Source of the DNA: Lancefieldella parvula
Lineage (GTDB): Bacteria > Actinomycetota > Coriobacteriia > Coriobacteriales > Atopobiaceae
Assembly: GCA_023300185.1 (NCBI GenBank)
Contig: CP097092.1
Span: 1,054,001 to 1,118,000, forward strand
Direction: 5' to 3'
Length of the DNA stretch: 64,000 bases
Every line of letters begins with the position of its first letter. Position 1 is the stretch's first letter. Positions 9,682 to 17,590 of the stretch are shown here, piece after piece. A model generated the notes under the pieces. That model was not told where the DNA came from. It saw only the letters and a list, made by a program, of their open reading frames with translations, and made no database searches. The translations under genes were made by a program, and so were the position numbers.

Positions 9682-9685
9682 TCAA
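9638..9685 (-). terminator. Long hairpin at the end of the Trm9-like methyltransferase
   Basis: An inverted repeat with a 13-base outer arm (TTGAACTGCCTCC with one mismatch) and an inner TATTTCT/AGAAAT arm overlaps the stop codon of the methyltransferase. It probably ends that transcript or blocks readthrough toward rnpB, though no clear T run follows. Confidence 0.45.
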
Positions 9686-10434
9686 TTTCTGTGCGGGGGA
9701 TTATCTTGTACGAGGGCATTTTTAGCAAGATATTGTCTGCGACAGCCTACACGACGTTGCAAAATCACATAGCGATTAAGATTGTTGTCTTTGCCATCTG
9801 CACTAAATTGCGCACAAACTTGCACGTCAGAGCCAAGACTTCCAAGAAGCTCATCAAGCTCCTCTTGCGAGAAATGATGACAATAGCGCCAGGTATTGGC
9901 CTTATCTTGCCAGCCAATCAGATAGTCATGCTCCTCAAGTTCTGATGCATCTATACCCAGCGCACGCAGCCCTTGAGCAGTGGTTTCTTGAGCTTTAGCA
10001 GCAAGTTTTTGGCTGTTCAAAAACTGCCAGAAAGAAACGCACACAAAGCCGCCAGGTTTTGTTTTCTCTAGCAGAGTGCGCAGAAGCTGGGTTCTCTTCT
10101 TTGCGCCAGGTACATGATGCAAAAAGCCAAACGCAACCACTAAATCACAGGCCGGAACAGTTAACTCAGAAGAGAGCGTGTTATCAAGCAGACTCTTTAT
10201 CACATCTAGCTCAATAAATGCCAGCTCAGAGACATGAGCGCCTACGTCTCCACTCTCCACAAGAGGCTTGCAATTATCTACAGCAAAATACTCTGCAGGA
10301 ACAAACTCTGCCGCATCATACAAAAAGCGAGCAAAGCGCAGGTTTCCGCAACCCATATCAAGTACAGAGAGCTTCTCGCCAGATACAAGCTGAGGCATGG
10401 CTTCCAGACACTTCTGCCAGCCCTGCCAAGGCAT
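9682..10434 (-). CDS. Trm9-like SAM-dependent tRNA methyltransferase (N-terminus uncertain)
   Basis: Class I methyltransferase with the SAM-binding motif VLDMGCGNLRFARFL near residues 24-38 and DLVVAFGFLHHVPG near residue 100. The C-terminal part (WRYCHHFSQEELDELL, then a short strand ending RYVILQRR) matches the layout of the eukaryotic wobble-uridine methyltransferases Trm9/ALKBH8. In-frame codons upstream of the ATG encode FYAQQAQSFSATRQ before MPWQGW, which is the Trm9-type N-terminal motif, so the true protein must begin upstream. The open frame continues to ATG 10533 but is cut by TGA at 10495-10497. The last 20 or so residues look like new coding sequence created by a duplicated terminator. 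It is divergent from Elp3, which makes the Trm9 substrate in eukaryotes. The tRNA role is inference. Confidence 0.75.
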   Translation of the reverse strand: MPWQGWQKCLEAMPQLVSGEKLSVLDMGCGNLRFARFLYDAAEFVPAEYFAVDNCKPLVESGDVGAHVSELAFIELDVIKSLLDNTLSSELTVPACDLVVAFGFLHHVPGAKKRTQLLRTLLEKTKPGGFVCVSFWQFLNSQKLAAKAQETTAQGLRALGIDASELEEHDYLIGWQDKANTWRYCHHFSQEELDELLGSLGSDVQVCAQFSADGKDNNLNRYVILQRRVGCRRQYLAKNALVQDNPPHRN

Positions 10435-10626
10435 CTGTCGTGTGGCCGAGAAACTCTGAGCCTGCTGAGCATAAAACTCAGAGGTAATACGAGCTCAGCC
10501 GCTCAGCGGTAGATGCGCTGATAGATTGCGCATGTGTTATGTAAGAAGAAGTATCCATACAGAGATTTTACGTCACCGTCTTACTCCTAAAGGCCAGAAG
10601 CTCGCCTTATTGCCTATACTGTTTGT

Positions 10627-12480
10627 ATGGATGAACTCATTTTGGACATATTGCAGCAGCTCAGAGATGGCTCGCAAGGAGCTCTTGATACGCATCAGCT
10701 TGAGATGCTCATTAACTCGCATAACAGCGGAATTGACTCTAGCACCCACAGTACAGAGCGCGAGAAACTCATTCCTAAACGAGCAATTCTCCCCTATTTT
10801 TTGCAGGTCAAGCAGAAAAACAATGAGCTCTGGCAATCGTGGAATGTAACGCCTGAGCTGGAAGAAAGATTTATCCGCTCCGTGCGCATGAAGCCTCGTC
10901 GCACCGCTTCTGGCGTGGCTACCATTACCGTGATTACCAGGCCGCATACCTGCTCAAGTAATTGCATTTATTGCCCGTGTGATCTGCGTATGCCTAAGAG
11001 CTACCTTGCTAACGAGCCTGCCTGTCAGCGCGCAGAACTAACGTTTTTTGATCCATACGTACAGGTTGCTGCTCGTCTTCAGGCGCTCCATCAGATGGGC
11101 CACTCAACCGACAAAGTAGAGCTCATAGTGCTCGGTGGCACCTGGAGCGATTATCCAGAGAGCTACCAATACTGGTTTATCAAGGAGCTCTTCCGTGCAC
11201 TCAACGAGTGGCCCAACTCTCCTAGCTACATTCAGGATCGCCTTGATTGGTACACCTCGTTTGGCTTGCAGAACTCTGAAGATGCTCTCTCCTCCTTTGT
11301 TGCTGAACAGCAAGCGGCAGTCTTTGAAGATACTGCCACGTATAACCAGGCTTTTCATAAGCTCTACGACACCAGTCAGCCTCACCAAAGTGCATGGTCT
11401 CAGATGGAGAGCACGTATGATGAGCTGGTAGAACAGCAGCACGTTAATGAGACAGCCGCTGCACGTGTGGTTGGCCTTGTAATTGAGACCAGGCCCGATA
11501 CCATCACGCCAGATAACCTGCGTATGTTTAGGCAACTTGGGTGCACCAAAATTCAAATTGGCATTCAAAGTACGCGTCAAGAGATCCTTGATGCAAACAA
11601 ACGCCAGATGTCGGTCGCGCAGATTAAACGCGCGTTCTCGCTCATCCGCTTGTACGGATTTAAAATCCATTCTCATCTGATGGTTAACCTGTTGGGCGCA
11701 ACTCCTGAGGCAGATAAACAGGACTTCAAGACGTTTGTCACTGATCCAGGATTTCTTCCCGACGAAATCAAGCTTTACCCCTGTGCGCTGGTAGCTGGAA
11801 CGCAGCTAGTGCAGAAGTATCGTGAAGGCGCGTGGCAACCATATGCCAAAGATGAGCTGGTAGACGTACTTGTTCAAGACGTACTTAACACACCTCCATA
11901 CGTGCGCATTTCTCGCATGATTAGAGACATTAGCGCCACCGATATTCTGGTGGGAAACAAACACACCAACCTCCGCCAGATGGTGGAGCAAGAGCTTGCC
12001 GCCAAAGACGTTGCACGTCGCGTGCAGGAGATTCGCTTTAGAGAGATTAACCAGCAGCCGGTACGCGCCGCAGAACTTACCCTCCAGGACTTCACGTACA
12101 CCACCACAGTCAGCGATGAGCACTTCCTGCAGTGGGTAACTGCTGACAACAAAATCGCAGGTTTCTGTAGGCTTTCACTTCCCCACTGGGACAAACTGAC
12201 CTCTGGTGCATGTGATGTTACCGCCAATGAGCTGCTGGTACAGCCAGGTCAGGCCATGATCAGAGAGCTCCACGTGTACGGACAGGCGCTTTCGCTGGGC
12301 TCAGAAGGAATGTCTGCTCAGCACCAAGGCTTGGGCCAAAAGCTTCTTGCTAAAGCCTCCTCTATTGCAGCAGATGCGGGTTATACCAGCCTTAACGTCA
12401 TCAGCTCAATTGGAACGCGCGCCTACTATCGCGCACAGGACTTTACTGATGCAGGTCTCTACCAGCAAAAAGCCCTGTAA
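10627..12480 (+). CDS. elp3: Elp3-type tRNA uridine-34 acetyltransferase (radical SAM plus GNAT)
   Basis: Bacterial homologue of Elongator subunit Elp3, which adds a carboxymethyl group to carbon 5 of U34 in tRNA anticodons using acetyl-CoA and radical SAM chemistry. The radical SAM cluster cysteines are Cys109, Cys113 and Cys116 in HTCSSNCIYC, followed by the Elp3-typical SYLANEPACQRA. A GNAT domain fills about residues 480-617 and ends with QHQGLGQKLLAKA and VISSIGTRAYYR, both diagnostic. The length of 617 is slightly longer than usual. It is divergently arranged with a Trm9-like methyltransferase; mnmA and a cysteine desulfurase lie about 5-7 kb away. The start at 10627 lacks a strong ribosome binding site. 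Confidence 0.93.
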   Translation: MDELILDILQQLRDGSQGALDTHQLEMLINSHNSGIDSSTHSTEREKLIPKRAILPYFLQVKQKNNELWQSWNVTPELEERFIRSVRMKPRRTASGVATITVITRPHTCSSNCIYCPCDLRMPKSYLANEPACQRAELTFFDPYVQVAARLQALHQMGHSTDKVELIVLGGTWSDYPESYQYWFIKELFRALNEWPNSPSYIQDRLDWYTSFGLQNSEDALSSFVAEQQAAVFEDTATYNQAFHKLYDTSQPHQSAWSQMESTYDELVEQQHVNETAAARVVGLVIETRPDTITPDNLRMFRQLGCTKIQIGIQSTRQEILDANKRQMSVAQIKRAFSLIRLYGFKIHSHLMVNLLGATPEADKQDFKTFVTDPGFLPDEIKLYPCALVAGTQLVQKYREGAWQPYAKDELVDVLVQDVLNTPPYVRISRMIRDISATDILVGNKHTNLRQMVEQELAAKDVARRVQEIRFREINQQPVRAAELTLQDFTYTTTVSDEHFLQWVTADNKIAGFCRLSLPHWDKLTSGACDVTANELLVQPGQAMIRELHVYGQALSLGSEGMSAQHQGLGQKLLAKASSIAADAGYTSLNVISSIGTRAYYRAQDFTDAGLYQQKAL

Positions 12481-12534
12481 AGGGGACGTGGCCTTACACC
12501 TCTAGACAAGCTTCATACGCTTACTTCATACGTC

Positions 12535-12572
12535 GCAAAAAATGCCGAGAAGACCGTTGATCTTCTCGGCAT
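12535..12572 (-). terminator. Terminator between converging elp3 and the peroxiredoxin reductase gene
   Basis: A perfect stem ATGCCGAGAAGA / TCTTCTCGGCAT around a short loop has an A run on its left side, giving a U tract for minus-strand transcripts. It ends the ahpC-reductase operon and may also stop elp3 readthrough. The arms contain CCGAGAA, one base away from the window-wide GGCGAGAA octamer. Confidence 0.85.
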
Positions 12573-12610
12573 ATTCATAAGCGCCACCCTCTCCTGGACG
12601 CAAATGGATC

Positions 12611-14254
12611 TTAAGGAATGAGCGACAAAATCTGAGAAAGATTCTTCTTGCCGAAGTCAACCTTCTGACCGTCGTTAATAACCAAGCAAGGAACGCTCAT
12701 GACATCATAGGTGTCTTTGAGCTCCTTGAAGTGGTTGATGTCGTAGACATCGCAGGTAACCTGAGGATTATCCGCAGCAATGCGCTGAGCAGCCACAACA
12801 ACATCTGGGCACATGGTACAAGAGAGTCCTACCAAGACCTGCAGATGCGTCTTTGACTCGATAGCGGCAATGGATGCCTTATCCTCGTCACTAATAGGCT
12901 GACCAGGACCTGCGGCGTTGTAGAGTCCAAGTACAAACGAAGTGAACTCATGACCGCCAGGAACACCATGGAACGCAAGACCTGTTGGAGTGCCATCCTG
13001 TGTGCAAACACGAACAACAGGAAGGTTCTTCTCGCCCGTGTCTGAGACTGTTTGAACGCTCAGCTTGTCGGTCATAGAAGAAAGTTCTTCCATGTACGCA
13101 ACAAGCTCCTCAGAAACAGGTCTCTGATCAAGCTCAAGCTGGAGCACAAGCGGACGTGCCATGCGCTCAAAGACAGCGTTGAGCTGCGCCTTCATGTCAT
13201 CGGTGAAGAGCTCTCCGGAGTCAGTGGTAGTCTTGGCTGCTGGAGCCTCAGGAGCTTCCTTCTTGGACGAGATGCGCGTGACGTTCATCTGTGGAACCAG
13301 GCCGGTCTTTTCCTGAGCGCGCTTAATGTAGCGTTCCATCTCGGTGGCGGTAGTTGCCGCCTGACCAATAGCCGTTGCAACCTGACGTAGTGGCTTCTGA
13401 CATACGTCGCCTGCACCAAAGAGACCCTCACAGGTTGTTTCTTGATGCTCGTTGGTAATCAGATAACCGTAATCATCAGTCTGTGCCAGCTCTTTTACCA
13501 GGTCGGTCTCTGGCGCATAGCCCGCGAAGACAAAGACGCCAATGGAATCGCCATCTTCTGGAGCAAAGGTGGTCTTCTCGCCCGTCTTGAGGTTCTTGTA
13601 CGTAATAGACCTAAGCGCGGAATCTCCGGCAACGGATTCAACCTGCGTGTTATAGAGAACCGTGATATTTGGATTAGTGCGAGCAGCCTCGGACGACGCA
13701 GGGGCGCAGGTAAATGCTTCCTCGCGCACAAGAACCGTGACGTGCTTTGCGTACTTAGTTAGAAATACGCTTTCTTCTGCAGCTGCAAAGCCTCCACCAA
13801 TAACAAAGACTTCCTTGCCGGTAAAGAACTCGCCGTCGCAGGTAGCGCAGTAAGCAACTCCGTGGCCCTGATAGTCCTCTTCTCCCACAAAGCCGATATG
13901 GCGAGGATGTGCTCCTGTGGCGAGAAGAACTGAAAGGCAGGAACGCTCACCTTTGGTGGTGTGAACTACCTTGACATCTCCAGACATGTCCAGGTCAGTA
14001 ACTTCTGCCAGCAAAAACTCTGCACCAAAGGCCTCAGCCTGCTTACGCATAGTTTCTGAAAGTTCAGAGCCACTAGTAGAGAAAACTCCCGGGTAATTAA
14101 CGACCTCATTAGTAATAGTGATCTGTCCGCCAAAATGGTCCTTCTCGACAACTAGAACACGGTAGCGAGCGCGGGCCAGATAGAGGGCGGCGGTGAGCCC
14201 AGCTGGCCCACCGCCGATAATCACCGCGTCGTAGAGGTCTTTGACGTCGGTCAT
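12611..14254 (-). CDS. Thioredoxin reductase fused to a C-terminal AhpF-type disulfide domain
   Basis: Flavin disulfide reductase, 547 residues, likely the electron donor to the AhpC encoded just upstream. Residues 1 to about 315 form a thioredoxin-reductase core: FAD motif VIIGGGPAGLTAALYLARA, redox pair Cys136/Cys139 (CATC), NAD(P)H motif VFVIGGGFAAAEE. After a linker rich in Ala, Pro and Lys (about 316-345) comes a tandem thioredoxin-fold region with redox pair Cys479/Cys482 (CTMC). In classical AhpF that domain is N-terminal, so the order here is reversed. The ribosome binding site AGGAGC supports the start. It is separated from ahpC by 16 bases, so both are one operon. Confidence 0.92.
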   Translation of the reverse strand: MTDVKDLYDAVIIGGGPAGLTAALYLARARYRVLVVEKDHFGGQITITNEVVNYPGVFSTSGSELSETMRKQAEAFGAEFLLAEVTDLDMSGDVKVVHTTKGERSCLSVLLATGAHPRHIGFVGEEDYQGHGVAYCATCDGEFFTGKEVFVIGGGFAAAEESVFLTKYAKHVTVLVREEAFTCAPASSEAARTNPNITVLYNTQVESVAGDSALRSITYKNLKTGEKTTFAPEDGDSIGVFVFAGYAPETDLVKELAQTDDYGYLITNEHQETTCEGLFGAGDVCQKPLRQVATAIGQAATTATEMERYIKRAQEKTGLVPQMNVTRISSKKEAPEAPAAKTTTDSGELFTDDMKAQLNAVFERMARPLVLQLELDQRPVSEELVAYMEELSSMTDKLSVQTVSDTGEKNLPVVRVCTQDGTPTGLAFHGVPGGHEFTSFVLGLYNAAGPGQPISDEDKASIAAIESKTHLQVLVGLSCTMCPDVVVAAQRIAADNPQVTCDVYDINHFKELKDTYDVMSVPCLVINDGQKVDFGKKNLSQILSLIP

Positions 14255-14270
14255 TGTAAGCTCCTAAATC

Positions 14271-14834
14271 TTAGAGCTGACCAACAAGGTCAAGGCTTGG
14301 CTTCAGAGTCTCAGCACCTGGCTGCCACTTAGCTGGGCAAACCTGATCACCGTGCTCTGCGACAAACTGTGCAGCCTGGAGAAGGCGGAGAAGCTCCTCA
14401 GCGTTACGGCCAATACCACCAGCGGTGACAAGCTCAACCTGGATGACACCCTCAGGGTCAACAATGAAAGCACCGCGCTCAGCAAGGCCTGCGTCCTCAA
14501 TAAGGACCTCAAAGTTCCTTGCAAGAACGTGAGCTGGGTCAGCGAGCATTGGGTAGGTTACCTTAGAGATACGCTCAGACTCCTCGTGCCATGCCTTATG
14601 GACAAACTCAGTGTCGCAAGAGACAGAGTAGACCTCTGCGCCAGCAGCCTGGAACTTGTCATAGTTGTTAGCAAGATCCTCAAGCTCAGTTGGGCAAACA
14701 AAGGTAAAGTCAGCTGGATAGAAGAAGAACAGGCTCCACTTACCCAGTGTGGACTCCTTGCTTACCTCGGTGATGTCACCGTTGTGGAATGCGTTTACCT
14801 TAAAATCACCAATTTGCTTACCAATAAGAGACAT
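14271..14834 (-). CDS. ahpC: Alkyl hydroperoxide reductase C (2-Cys peroxiredoxin)
   Basis: Reduces hydrogen peroxide, organic peroxides and peroxynitrite in the cytosol. The peroxidatic cysteine is Cys47 in the family motif ADFTFVCPTELEDL; the resolving cysteine is Cys166 in VCPAKW. The length of 187 residues is exactly typical of bacterial AhpC1. The start has AAAGGA upstream. It is first in a two-gene operon with the fused reductase. A TTGACA -35 and a PerR-like palindrome lie upstream, consistent with induction by peroxide. Confidence 0.97.
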   Translation of the reverse strand: MSLIGKQIGDFKVNAFHNGDITEVSKESTLGKWSLFFFYPADFTFVCPTELEDLANNYDKFQAAGAEVYSVSCDTEFVHKAWHEESERISKVTYPMLADPAHVLARNFEVLIEDAGLAERGAFIVDPEGVIQVELVTAGGIGRNAEELLRLLQAAQFVAEHGDQVCPAKWQPGAETLKPSLDLVGQL

Positions 14835-14907
14835 AGTCAGTTCCTTTCTGTAAGTAAAACAATTTGTAAAACGTGCTAGTTAGAAGTTTACTCTCTTTAA
14901 CTCTTTT

Positions 14908-14930
14908 GTCAATAACAATAATGATTACTA
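14908..14930 (-). promoter_or_regulatory. Candidate ahpC promoter with PerR-like box
   Basis: Read on the minus strand, a TTGACA -35 (14908-14913) is followed at 16-17 bases by a weak -10 (TAAACT). Just upstream, at 14916-14930, is TAGTAATCATTATTG, which matches the PerR/Fur consensus at about 10 of 14 defined positions and keeps its TAATnATTA core. PerR control of ahpC is well known in Firmicutes; here it is inference. Confidence 0.45.
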
Positions 14931-14980
14931 TTTATATCCACAAAAAGAAACAGGCCAGATTACTCTGACCTGTGAACAGT

Positions 14981-15056
14981 TGGTGGGCGTTATAAGATTT
15001 GAACTTATGACCTCTTCCGTGTCAGGGAAGCGCTCGTCCCCCTGAGCTAAACGCCC
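14981..15056 (-). tRNA. tRNA-Val (GAC anticodon)
   Basis: The minus strand folds into a 76-nt cloverleaf with acceptor GGGCGTT/AACGCCC, D-loop TAGCTCAGGGGGACGAGC, anticodon stem-loop CTTCC-CTGACAC-GGAAG (anticodon GAC), T-arm AAGTTCAAATCTT and an encoded CCA. Confidence 0.95.
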
Positions 15057-15327
15057 GAATATGTTTGCTGCTGGGGATGCAGCAAGGGATATATTACGAG
15101 AAACCCGCCCCTCTTGCAACCGTCAAACTCAACTTTTTTAGAAATTTGCAAAAGATCGGTTCGTCGCCACATTGATGACTATTTAAATACCGCGGGCTAT
15201 CAAATGAATGACCGCCTTTTAAACCTGTATGTCTTCTGCACCTCAATTATTAAAAGATAGGCAACTGGATTGTAAAAGCATACAGTCAGAAGTATTATGG
15301 CAAGTCGTTCGATTGAGGGAGAAACTT

Positions 15328-15876
15328 ATGAACTTTCTGGAATATAACAAAGACGAGAAGCTTCACTTTAATTATAAGAAATCATGCGGTCTCTGGTTAA
15401 TTGTTGTAGCTCTCATCATTTTTGCAGCTACCGTAATAGGTGGAAAGCAGATTATCAATATGTCCGTATTTAGCTTTGGATATGTTGCAGCCTTCTTATC
15501 TATAAATACAAATAAGAAAGTTCTCAATAAGTTTTCCGATGGTCCTTCAAGTAAGTTCCAGAACAAAATGTCTCTATACGCGGTGATTTTCTTATTCATT
15601 TTGATGTTTTTATTAGGTGGACCATTTTTTGCAACTGAAAACTGGAGACTCATTTGGTTGGGCGCGTTAATGGCCACGGCACTGCACTTTTTCCTCTATT
15701 ACTTTGTGCACGGAAAATCGATGATTTATCTGGCTATACTCTGTGCCATCAATATTGGTATAGGTTATATTTTTCCAGACATCCCACTGACAATAACTGC
15801 CTATATTGATGCGGCAATTAAACTTGGCTTTGGAATATACCTGTTCTTTTTCTCAAAGCCAACACAACAAAAATAG
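15328..15876 (+). CDS. Hypothetical integral membrane protein (182 residues)
   Basis: Not confidently recognised; it resembles uncharacterised small membrane proteins of about 180 residues (possibly the DUF6609 group). The start at ATG 15328 (MNFLEYNKDEK) is chosen for the GAGGGAG ribosome binding site at 15315; an upstream frame without one exists. About five hydrophobic segments are visible: LWLIVVALIIFAATVIGG, FSFGYVAAFLSI, LYAVIFLFILMFLLGG, LIWLGALMATALHFFLYYF, and MIYLAILCAINIGIGYIF with a final helix. It is more AT-rich than its neighbours, which hints at later acquisition. Confidence 0.7.
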   Translation: MNFLEYNKDEKLHFNYKKSCGLWLIVVALIIFAATVIGGKQIINMSVFSFGYVAAFLSINTNKKVLNKFSDGPSSKFQNKMSLYAVIFLFILMFLLGGPFFATENWRLIWLGALMATALHFFLYYFVHGKSMIYLAILCAINIGIGYIFPDIPLTITAYIDAAIKLGFGIYLFFFSKPTQQK

Positions 15877-15883
15877 CCTTCAT

Positions 15884-16087
15884 CTAGAGTCCGTGCGCGT
15901 CAAACGTGTCCTTAACCAAAGCCACAAGCATTGGTATAAACACAGCCACGCCTGCTAAGAGCATTGGATTATCACGTATTTCTGGAATGTCCTGTAAGAA
16001 ATTCTGCAGATCATAGACAAGACCAACGGCAACGGCAATAAGAATAGGTGCCAGAATAATCAAAATAGGATTTGGTGGTTTACGCAT
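15884..16087 (-). CDS. Small hypothetical membrane protein
   Basis: Not recognised. From ATG 16087 (MRKPPNPILI) it gives 67 residues with two hydrophobic stretches, ILIILAPILIAVAVGLVYDL and MLLAGVAVFIPMLVALV, separated by a short polar loop (QNFLQDIPEIRDNP). A TTG start at 16138 would add 17 residues. No clear ribosome binding site decides between them. It converges with the membrane protein at 15328-15876, only 7 bases apart. Confidence 0.55.
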   Translation of the reverse strand: MRKPPNPILIILAPILIAVAVGLVYDLQNFLQDIPEIRDNPMLLAGVAVFIPMLVALVKDTFDAHGL

Positions 16088-16184
16088 AAGGATGCTTTCT
16101 TTTACAAGTACTGCACACGCAGCGGTCCAATAGAGCAAAGATACGTATCAAGCCACATTCTGGCTTTTCTTCCTTACTTCTTCC

Positions 16185-17483
16185 CTACTTCTTACGCTTC
16201 ACCTTAATTTGAATGCCAGAGGTCTCTGGACGAGACGATGTAGAAGCAACAGCGGGTTTCTCGCCATTTACAAAAGCCGAGAAACGCTGACGGAAACGAT
16301 TCCACTTGTGATAGATAGGCTCGTGATCGTGAGATCTGAGACCCAAAAGCATGCTTGCAGCCAGAGTTGGAAGCAGATACTCAATAGCGCGCCAAAGCAC
16401 AAAACCTGCAGCAATTTCTTCACCAAACATATGGCCAAACAGGAAGGCAAAGCCACCCTCAGCGCCACCAGTGCCACCAGGAAGTGGAATGGCCGAGGTC
16501 AAGAGCTCAAGCATTGAACCAGATGCAAGGCAGGTCAGAAGGTCTGCGGGTTGGCCGAGCGCACGCAGAACAAAGTATGGAAGTGCATAGAGGCAGCCAA
16601 GCTGGACCAAGGTAACCAGCAGAACAACACACATCTCTGGGATGTTCTTTGCAGCAGTCTTAAAGCCGTTTGAGAACTCATCTACCTGCGTGTTAATGAT
16701 GCCATGCCAGTGGTCGTAGCTGTTTTACAATACGCAGCGTGAAAGCAGCCTTAAGCCCCAGTTGCCCACGGTCTTAACCATTTTAGGAAGCAAGCAAATG
16801 GCCAAGATAACTGCAACCATCACTATCTTTGCGCCAAACAAAATAACGCCAATAACGGTTACATCGCCAAATTGCTCGTAGAAATAATTGGCCCTAAAGA
16901 TAAGCATCAGAGCTGCAAAGATGCCCTCGCCCGCCTCGTACATAACAAAGCGGGTGAACTGCAGAGCTCCTGCCTGACCAACGGAAATTCCCGCACGAGT
17001 GAGGCGATAAATCTGAGCAGGAGCAGCTCCTGCACCGTTTGGCGTAAGGTTCATGAAGAAGATGCCCGACGCCTCAACGCTCATCAGGTCACGGACACCA
17101 ACAGGACTCTCGGGGTCTGTAATGACTGAAATTACATAGGCGAGAATACCCAGGAAATAGTAGACAAAATAGCAAAGAGCGCCAGCAATAAGCCAGCCTG
17201 TATCTACGTCTGCTAGAGCAACAACAAACTCATCAAACTGACCAGAAAAAACGATATAGAGTGCGTACAGTATTACAACCGCAAAGAGGAAGAGAATGCT
17301 CTTTCTAACTTGACCAAAGCTCTCTTTTGCCTCTTCTACCTGCTCAGATGAAGAAGTTGGAGCAACACTAATCTTAGGCTTTTTGGTTGAAACACCCTTA
17401 ACGGTTGTAGATCCAATCTTCACCGTTACCTTCGGTGTAGATGAGGGGTGCTCGGTTTCAGACGCGCCATCTGGGCGATCCAT
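16185..17483 (-). pseudogene. YbhN/UPF0104 (lysylphosphatidylglycerol synthetase TM family) membrane protein with in-frame stop
   Basis: Multi-helix membrane protein of the flippase-like YbhN/UPF0104 family, related to the transmembrane half of MprF. The start is ATG 17483, supported by AAGGAGGTG. An N-terminal region rich in Thr, Ser and Lys (about 60 residues) precedes the helices. Family-typical pieces include SGIFFMNLTPNGAGAAPAQI and SGSMLELLTSAIPLPGGTGG. The frame is interrupted by one in-frame TAA at 16725-16727 after LLSRCVL. Reading continues in the same frame as NSYDHWHGIINTQVDEF into the C-terminal part. Without the stop the protein would be about 430 residues. This is either a real nonsense mutation or a base error. 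The substrate is unknown. Confidence 0.8.
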
Positions 17484-17590
17484 GGGCACCTCCTTGGACT
17501 CTGGATCACAATACGTGTACAGAAACAACACTCTTTGCAGGTAAACGATGCAACCTCAGAGGGTTTCTCGCCACCTACCTGCTTTTCATT

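Noticed and set aside
9631..9945. Plus-strand open frame of 104 codons
   Set aside because: It lies over the repeat island and antisense to the methyltransferase, has no ribosome binding site and no protein-like motifs.
10495..10497. TGA as selenocysteine or reassigned codon in the Trm9-like gene
   Set aside because: No SECIS-like element evident, position is in a linker rather than an active site, and other genes in the window use TGA as stop.
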